Part shown: positions 5,823 through 7,838 of the stretch, in pieces
Layout: each line of letters begins with the position of its first letter
Numbering within the stretch: position 1 is the stretch's first letter
Assembly: GCA_023432995.1 (NCBI GenBank)
Contig: JAEZES010000026.1
Coordinates: 1-7,838 of the forward strand
Direction: 5' to 3'
DNA length: 7,838 nt
Source of the DNA: Pseudomonadota bacterium
Lineage (GTDB): Bacteria > Pseudomonadota > Alphaproteobacteria > Sphingomonadales > Sphingomonadaceae
Translations under genes and position numbers: made by a program
The notes under the pieces: generated by a model
Seen by the model: only the letters and a program-made list of their open reading frames with translations
Databases searched by the model: none
Told to the model about the DNA's origin: nothing

Positions 5823-5884
5823 GATATCGCCGTGCGCCCGGGCGGGAAAGAGCGCGTCCCGGGGCCGTCCCGAATCCGGACCCT

Positions 5885-6367
5885 TCAGACGCGCGCCGCG
5901 ACCAGCGCCGCGAGGGCTTCGAAGCCGGCCTGGTCGTCGGCGTCGAACCGCGCCGGGCGCGGGCTGTCGAGGTCGAGCACGGCGATCACCGCCCCGTCCC
6001 GCAGCAGCGGCACGACCAGCTCCGAGCGGCTCGCCGCGTCGCAGGCGATGTGTCCGGGGAACGCGTGGACATCGGCGACCCGCTGCGTCTGCCGCGATGA
6101 CGCCGCGGCGCCGCAGACCCCCTGCCCGAGCGGGATGCGGATGCAGGCCGGCCTGCCGCAGAACGGCCCGAGGACCAGCTCGTCGCCGATCAGGCGATAG
6201 AAGCCGGCCCAGTTGAGCTCGGGCACCAGCTGCCAGACGAGCGCCGCCAGATTGGCCATGTTGGCGATACCGTCGGGCTCGCCCGCGGTCAGGGCATCGG
6301 CGGAAGCCACCAGCTCGCGGTAGAACTCGGGCTTGGGCTGGGCGGGATCGGCGGCGAAGTCGTACAT
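5885..6367 (-). CDS. msrC: Free methionine-(R)-sulfoxide reductase (GAF-domain fRMsr)
   Basis: This enzyme reduces free L-methionine-(R)-sulfoxide to methionine with thioredoxin as donor, repairing oxidised methionine in the cytoplasm. The 160-residue product is a single GAF domain of normal family length. Diagnostic segments are LNWAGFYRL (51-59), LVLGPFCGRPACIRIPLGQG (64-83), VCGAAA (84-89), DVHAFPGHIACDAASRSE (99-116) and ELVVPL. Three cysteines, C75, C85 and C109, have the 10- and 24-residue spacing of the E. coli enzyme's Cys84, Cys94 and Cys118, so the catalytic and resolving set looks intact. An extra Cys (C70) replaces the Gln usually seen in GPFQGKPAC. The start at 6367 is preferred because family homology begins there and AGGA lies nine bases upstream. 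A longer in-frame extension to 6667 runs antisense to the next gene and looks non-coding. It is divergent from the dehydrogenase gene. Confidence 0.95.
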   Translation of the reverse strand: MYDFAADPAQPKPEFYRELVASADALTAGEPDGIANMANLAALVWQLVPELNWAGFYRLIGDELVLGPFCGRPACIRIPLGQGVCGAAASSRQTQRVADVHAFPGHIACDAASRSELVVPLLRDGAVIAVLDLDSPRPARFDADDQAGFEALAALVAARV

Positions 6368-6431
6368 CGCCGTCCGTCCTAGCCGCCGAAGCCCGTTGCC
6401 GCCAAGCCACCCTTGGCCTATCCCGTGGGCG
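6368..6431. promoter_or_regulatory. Divergent intergenic region between msrC and the sugar dehydrogenase gene
   Basis: Only 64 bases separate the two start codons, so both promoters must lie here or overlap the opposite coding regions. Apart from the msrC ribosome site I see no clear -10/-35 elements, and no good Shine-Dalgarno in front of the ATG at 6432. Confidence 0.4.
6377..6380 (-). promoter_or_regulatory. Ribosome binding site of msrC
   Basis: On the - strand AGGA (within AGGACGG) lies nine bases before the ATG at 6367. It decides that start over upstream in-frame starts reaching 6667. Confidence 0.6.
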
Positions 6432-7838
6432 ATGAGGATCCTGAAGAAAATCGCCATCGGCCTGGTGGTCGTGCTCGTGGTGCTGGCACTGGCCGGCTGG
6501 TGGGTAGTGCGCGGCGATCCGGCCGAGCTGAGCCTCGCGCAGGTCTCGGGACCCGAGCCGCAGCTGGCCGAGCCCGACGCGCAGCTGATCCCGACCGTCG
6601 CCGTCGCCCGGCCGATCGGCTGGCCCGACGGGACCGCGCCGACCGCCGCCGCCGGGCTGACGGTCAACCGCTTCGCCGAAGGGCTCGAGCACCCGCGAGT
6701 GATCTACGCGATGCCCGGGGGCGACATCCTCGTCGCCGAGAGCAACGCGCCCGAGCGGATCCTCGGCGGCGGCAACGCGCTGACCAACTGGATCGCCGGG
6801 CTGCTGTTCAGCCGCGCCGGCGCCGCCGTGCCGTCACCGAACAAGCTGGTGCTGCTGCGCGACGCCGACGGCGACGGGGTGGCCGAGGCCAGGCACACGC
6901 TGCGCAGCGACCTCGCGTCGCCGTCGGGCATCGCCTGGCGCGAGGGCAAGCTCTACGTCGCCAATCACGACGCGGTGCTGCGGTTCGATTACGCAGAGGG
7001 CGCGACGACGCTGACCGGCGCCCCGACCAAGCTGATGGACCTGCCGCCGGCGGGCAACCACTGGATGCGCAACATCATCCTCAGCGACGACGGCACCAAG
7101 CTCTACGTCGCGGTCGGCTCGGCCTCGAACATCGGCGAGGGCGGGATGGAGCTCGAGGAAGGCCGCGCGGCGATCCACGAGCTCGACCTGACGACCGGGG
7201 AATCGCGCCAGTTCGCGGCCGGGCTGCGCAACCCCAACGGCCTCGCGTGGAACCCGTGGAACGGCGAACTGTGGGTGACCGTCAACGAGCGCGACCAGCT
7301 CGGTTCGGACCTGGTGCCCGACTACCTGACCAACGTGCCGATCGGCGCGCAGTACGGCTGGCCGTGGGTCTACTGGGGTGACGTGTTCGACGACCGGGTC
7401 GAGGCGCCGATGCCGGCCTATTTCACCGAGTACACCCGCCGGCCCGAGTACGCGCTCGGCCCGCACGTCGCCGCGCTCGGCCTGGCGTTCACCCGCGAGG
7501 GGTCGCGGATGGGCGAGGCGTTCGGCCGCGGCGCGTTCGTCGCCCGGCACGGCTCGTGGAACCGCAAGCCGCCGTCGGGTTATGACGTCGTCTTCGTCCG
7601 CTTCGACGAGCGCGGCAACCCGACCGGCGCGCCGGTCCCGGTGCTCGAGAGCTTCCTCGCCGGCGACGGCGAGACCCACGGCCGGCCGACCTGGGTGGCG
7701 TGGGACAAGACCGGCGCGCTGCTGGTGAGCGACGACACCGCCAACATCATCTGGCGCGTCGTTGCGCCCGATGCCGCGCCGGCGGCCGCGCCGGTGCGCG
7801 CGCAGAGCGAGCGGATGCCGGCGCAGACCGAGCTGCGC
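6432..7838 (+). CDS. PQQ-dependent glucose/sorbosone dehydrogenase-family protein, 3'-truncated by the window edge
   Basis: The frame is open from ATG 6432 to the last base (469 residues, no stop), so the gene continues beyond the window. Residues 5-27 are a hydrophobic segment after a basic MRILKK start, suggesting an uncleaved anchor or signal sequence that places the protein in the periplasm. The rest looks like the six-bladed beta-propeller of soluble PQQ sugar dehydrogenases (COG2133). Visible motifs are LEHPRVIYAMPGGDILVAES (85-104), a Ca-binding-type loop DADGDG (144-149), GNHWMRNI (208-215), GLRNPNGLAWNP (264-275), NERDQLGSDLVPDYLTNV (285-302), YGWPW (308-312), ARHGSWNR (371-378) and a final LVSDDTANIIWRV (431-443). 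The His of GNHW, the Arg-Asn of LRNP and the basic residues of HGSWNR are where the family carries PQQ and active-site residues. The substrate cannot be predicted. An Ala/Pro-rich tail begins near 446, so the remaining part may be a linker or an added domain. Confidence 0.9.
   Translation, partial: MRILKKIAIGLVVVLVVLALAGWWVVRGDPAELSLAQVSGPEPQLAEPDAQLIPTVAVARPIGWPDGTAPTAAAGLTVNRFAEGLEHPRVIYAMPGGDILVAESNAPERILGGGNALTNWIAGLLFSRAGAAVPSPNKLVLLRDADGDGVAEARHTLRSDLASPSGIAWREGKLYVANHDAVLRFDYAEGATTLTGAPTKLMDLPPAGNHWMRNIILSDDGTKLYVAVGSASNIGEGGMELEEGRAAIHELDLTTGESRQFAAGLRNPNGLAWNPWNGELWVTVNERDQLGSDLVPDYLTNVPIGAQYGWPWVYWGDVFDDRVEAPMPAYFTEYTRRPEYALGPHVAALGLAFTREGSRMGEAFGRGAFVARHGSWNRKPPSGYDVVFVRFDERGNPTGAPVPVLESFLAGDGETHGRPTWVAWDKTGALLVSDDTANIIWRVVAPDAAPAAAPVRAQSERMPAQTELR

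Noticed and set aside
5835..5844. Perfect palindrome CGCCCGGGCG between msrC and the repeat protein
   Set aside because: It is short, all G/C and lacks a T tract. Such palindromes are frequent by chance at this GC content.
6368..6667. N-terminal extension of msrC to an upstream start at 6667
   Set aside because: The added 100 residues are Ser/Thr/Ala-rich with no domain and run antisense to the dehydrogenase. The ribosome site and family length fit the start at 6367.
6413..7381. 322-codon + strand frame and 281-codon - strand frame overlapping the sugar dehydrogenase
   Set aside because: The dehydrogenase frame from 6432 shows family motifs along its whole length. The others are low-complexity Arg-rich shadows.

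Overview
The window is very GC-rich DNA, with G or C at nearly every third codon position. The gene set (chromosomal-type ParB, a DUF4402 surface protein with a compact chaperone/usher pair, a free-methionine sulfoxide reductase, a PQQ-type sugar dehydrogenase) suggests an alphaproteobacterium, most likely of the Sphingomonadales. This assignment rests on protein style and gene content only. No rRNA or other taxonomic marker is present.

Layout, left to right. (1) The 3' part of parB (bases 2-775, + strand) enters from the left edge. (2) A three-gene chaperone-usher surface-fibre module follows on the + strand: a secreted DUF4402-type subunit (932-1462), a strong intrinsic terminator (about 1499-1533), a periplasmic PapD-like chaperone (1632-2480) and a 903-residue outer-membrane usher (2511-5222). 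(3) Converging on it from the - strand is a small secreted protein of unknown function with G-x-W/Y repeats (5768-5256). Upstream of that, also on the - strand, lies free methionine-(R)-sulfoxide reductase (6367-5885). (4) Divergent from the reductase, a membrane-anchored or secreted PQQ-dependent glucose/sorbosone dehydrogenase-family protein (6432 onward, + strand) runs off the right edge without a stop. All intergenic gaps are under 170 bases.

How the genes fit together. The subunit, chaperone and usher form one pathway. The subunit is exported by Sec, held in the periplasm by the chaperone and threaded through the usher to the cell surface. The subunit has its own terminator, so it can be expressed at a different level from the chaperone-usher pair, which look like a two-gene operon 30 bases apart. 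The flanking genes are not obviously part of the pathway. ParB suggests a replication-origin-proximal position, with the surface module placed beside it.

The most notable points are these. The usher N-terminus carries a duplicated Y-x-T-P-x-G-x-C-x-D unit. A run of AT-ending codons, containing an extended -10-like motif, lies inside the usher gene. TTAA-type boxes with 7-base spacing, resembling CtrA sites, lie upstream of two genes. A nested palindrome covers the purine-rich ribosome-binding region of the chaperone leader. I see no CRISPR array, insertion sequence, tRNA or rRNA. I do not see a wholly new system: the best candidate for novelty is the minimal, divergent chaperone-usher module and its controls.
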